Of a stretch of 7,059 nt of DNA, positions 6,388 to 7,059 are shown one piece after another. How positions within the stretch are numbered: position 1 is the first letter of the stretch; each line of letters starts with the position of its first letter. A program made the translations under genes and the position numbers. Source of the stretch: Acidobacteriota bacterium (lineage in GTDB: Bacteria; Acidobacteriota; Terriglobia; Terriglobales; Acidobacteriaceae); contig JAJYBW010000176.1 of NCBI GenBank assembly GCA_021778815.1, positions 1 to 7,059 of the forward strand. Reading direction: 5' to 3'. Below the pieces are notes generated by a model, which worked only from the letters and a program-made list of their open reading frames with translations, was not told where the DNA came from and made no database searches.

Positions 6388-6416
6388 TTCGCACGGCAGT
6401 TTCACAGAGGTACACT
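6388..6416 (+). promoter_or_regulatory. Candidate promoter upstream of the sigma factor gene
   Basis: TTCGCA at 6388-6393 (4 of 6 matches to TTGACA) lies 17 bp before TACACT at 6411-6416, the same -10 hexamer seen upstream of the TPR gene. Predicted initiation near 6423 falls within the left arm of the adjacent hairpin and about 120 nt before the sigma factor ATG. The GAGAGAG tract found at the other two candidates is absent. Confidence 0.35.
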
Positions 6417-6448
6417 CATGGGGCCACGCATCAGCGCGTGGCCCCATG
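6417..6448 (+). terminator. Perfect 13-bp hairpin, candidate terminator of the TPR gene
   Basis: CATGGGGCCACGC at 6417-6429 pairs without mismatch with GCGTGGCCCCATG at 6436-6448 around a 6-nt loop. It begins 34 bp after the TPR stop codon. The stem is strong and GC-rich, but only TATTT follows (6449-6453), so the T tract is weak. Function as a terminator of the upstream gene is the simplest reading; an operator or RNA-processing site is an alternative. Confidence 0.6.
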
Positions 6449-6542
6449 TATTTGCGGTCGAGAAGACGCTCGATTCTCCGATGCCAAAATATTTCCGAGC
6501 GCAGCGCGGACCGGCTGCGTCCTGTTGAGTGAACTGATCTTT

Positions 6543-7059
6543 ATGGATGTCAGAACAGCGACCGACGAGCAGATCTTGACGTGGACCCTGGGGCGGACCC
6601 TCGACCAAAAAAGCCGGATTGCGAGCCAAAGCGAGTGCGAAGCCGCGGATGCGCTGTTGCAAATCTCCGACCTGGCAAGCCAACATTCTGCGGTTCTGTT
6701 CCGTGTGGCTTTCAGCGTTCTGCGACATGCGAATGATGCCGAAGATGTAGTGCAGGAGACATTTCTTTGCGTTCTAAAGAACCAACGGAAGCTGGCGTCG
6801 ATTGAAAATCCGCGCATCTGGCTGGTGCGGATCGCATGGAACCTGGCGCTCGACCGCAAGCGGAGAATGCGCGCCACTCCGCTGCTGGAGGAAGCCGAGG
6901 AAATATTGAGCAACAGACCAAGCCGTGATTCATCCGCGGAAATCGCTATGGGAGCAGCACAAGGTTGTGCTCGCATTCTGCGCATGATCGACAAGTTACC
7001 CAGGAAAGAGCAGCAGGTCCTGCGGCTCTCCGCGCTGGAAGAATTGGGCACGCCGGAGA
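6543..7059 (+). CDS. ECF-family RNA polymerase sigma factor, 3'-truncated
   Basis: The 172 residues before the window edge have the two-domain layout of extracytoplasmic-function sigma-70 factors, which direct RNA polymerase to stress or signal-specific promoters. The sigma-2 region covers about 48-108: HSAVLFRVAFSVLRHANDAEDVVQETF at 48-74 is the core-polymerase binding and -10 recognition part, and ENPRIWLVRIAWNLALDRKRR at 88-108 completes it. A variable linker (109-140) follows, and sigma-4 starts near 143 with ARILRMIDKLPRKEQQVLRLSALEELGTPE. The helix that reads the -35 lies past the edge. The N-terminal 45 residues before sigma-2 are longer than usual for ECF proteins and unassigned. ATG 6543 is the first ATG in frame after the hairpin; a TTG at 6525 is an alternative that would add six residues. 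No strong ribosome-binding site is visible (GAGTGA at 6528-6533 is close). A cognate anti-sigma factor gene, if present, would lie downstream. Confidence 0.88.
   Translation, partial: MDVRTATDEQILTWTLGRTLDQKSRIASQSECEAADALLQISDLASQHSAVLFRVAFSVLRHANDAEDVVQETFLCVLKNQRKLASIENPRIWLVRIAWNLALDRKRRMRATPLLEEAEEILSNRPSRDSSAEIAMGAAQGCARILRMIDKLPRKEQQVLRLSALEELGTPE

Noticed and set aside
5759..6415. Minus-strand open frame of 218 codons opposite the TPR gene
   Set aside because: The sense strand has a membrane helix and TPR-like repeats; the antisense frame has no protein-like pattern or ribosome-binding site.
6431..7051. Minus-strand open frame of 206 codons opposite the sigma factor gene
   Set aside because: The + strand encodes clear sigma-2 and sigma-4 sequence; the antisense product is Ser/Arg/Ala-rich without a recognisable motif.
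1..7059. CRISPR array, tRNA, rRNA, insertion sequence or defence system
   Set aside because: No regularly spaced repeats, cloverleaf sequence, transposase motifs or defence-type domains were seen on either strand.

Overview
The window looks like chromosomal core sequence of a Gram-negative, moderately GC-rich bacterium. The best guess is an acidobacterium of the Terriglobia type. That rests on the overall character of GyrA (Gly/Pro-rich N-terminus before a very conserved core) and on the hypothetical and TPR proteins, and it is recalled similarity rather than a search result. All recognisable genes lie on the + strand. I see no mobile element, tRNA, rRNA or CRISPR array.

Layout. 3-503 is the end of a multi-pass membrane protein, probably cut by the window edge. 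A 181-bp gap with a candidate promoter leads to gyrA (685-3318), the DNA gyrase A subunit, which is complete and followed by a candidate hairpin terminator. Next comes a likely two-gene unit: a 75-residue CDGSH iron-sulfur protein (3465-3692) and, 28 bp on, a small class I O-methyltransferase (3721-4293). A 231-bp gap (4294-4524) holds several inverted repeats, an extended -10 sequence and a short Arg-rich open frame. It precedes a membrane-anchored protein of unknown function (4525-5520). After that lies a TPR-containing membrane protein of the YfgM type (best start GTG 5672, end 6382). A perfect 13-bp hairpin with an overlapping promoter-like sequence follows. The window ends inside an ECF sigma factor gene (6543 onward).

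How they relate. These look like independent housekeeping and stress-related transcription units, not one system. gyrA has its own promoter and terminator. The CDGSH and methyltransferase genes are probably co-transcribed. The two membrane-anchored proteins and the sigma factor each seem to have their own upstream signals. The most useful observations are the alanine at the quinolone-critical position of GyrA, a shared -10/GAGAGAG motif upstream of gyrA and the TPR gene, the correction of the TPR gene start, and the structured leader before the unknown membrane protein. I did not find a convincing undescribed system here.
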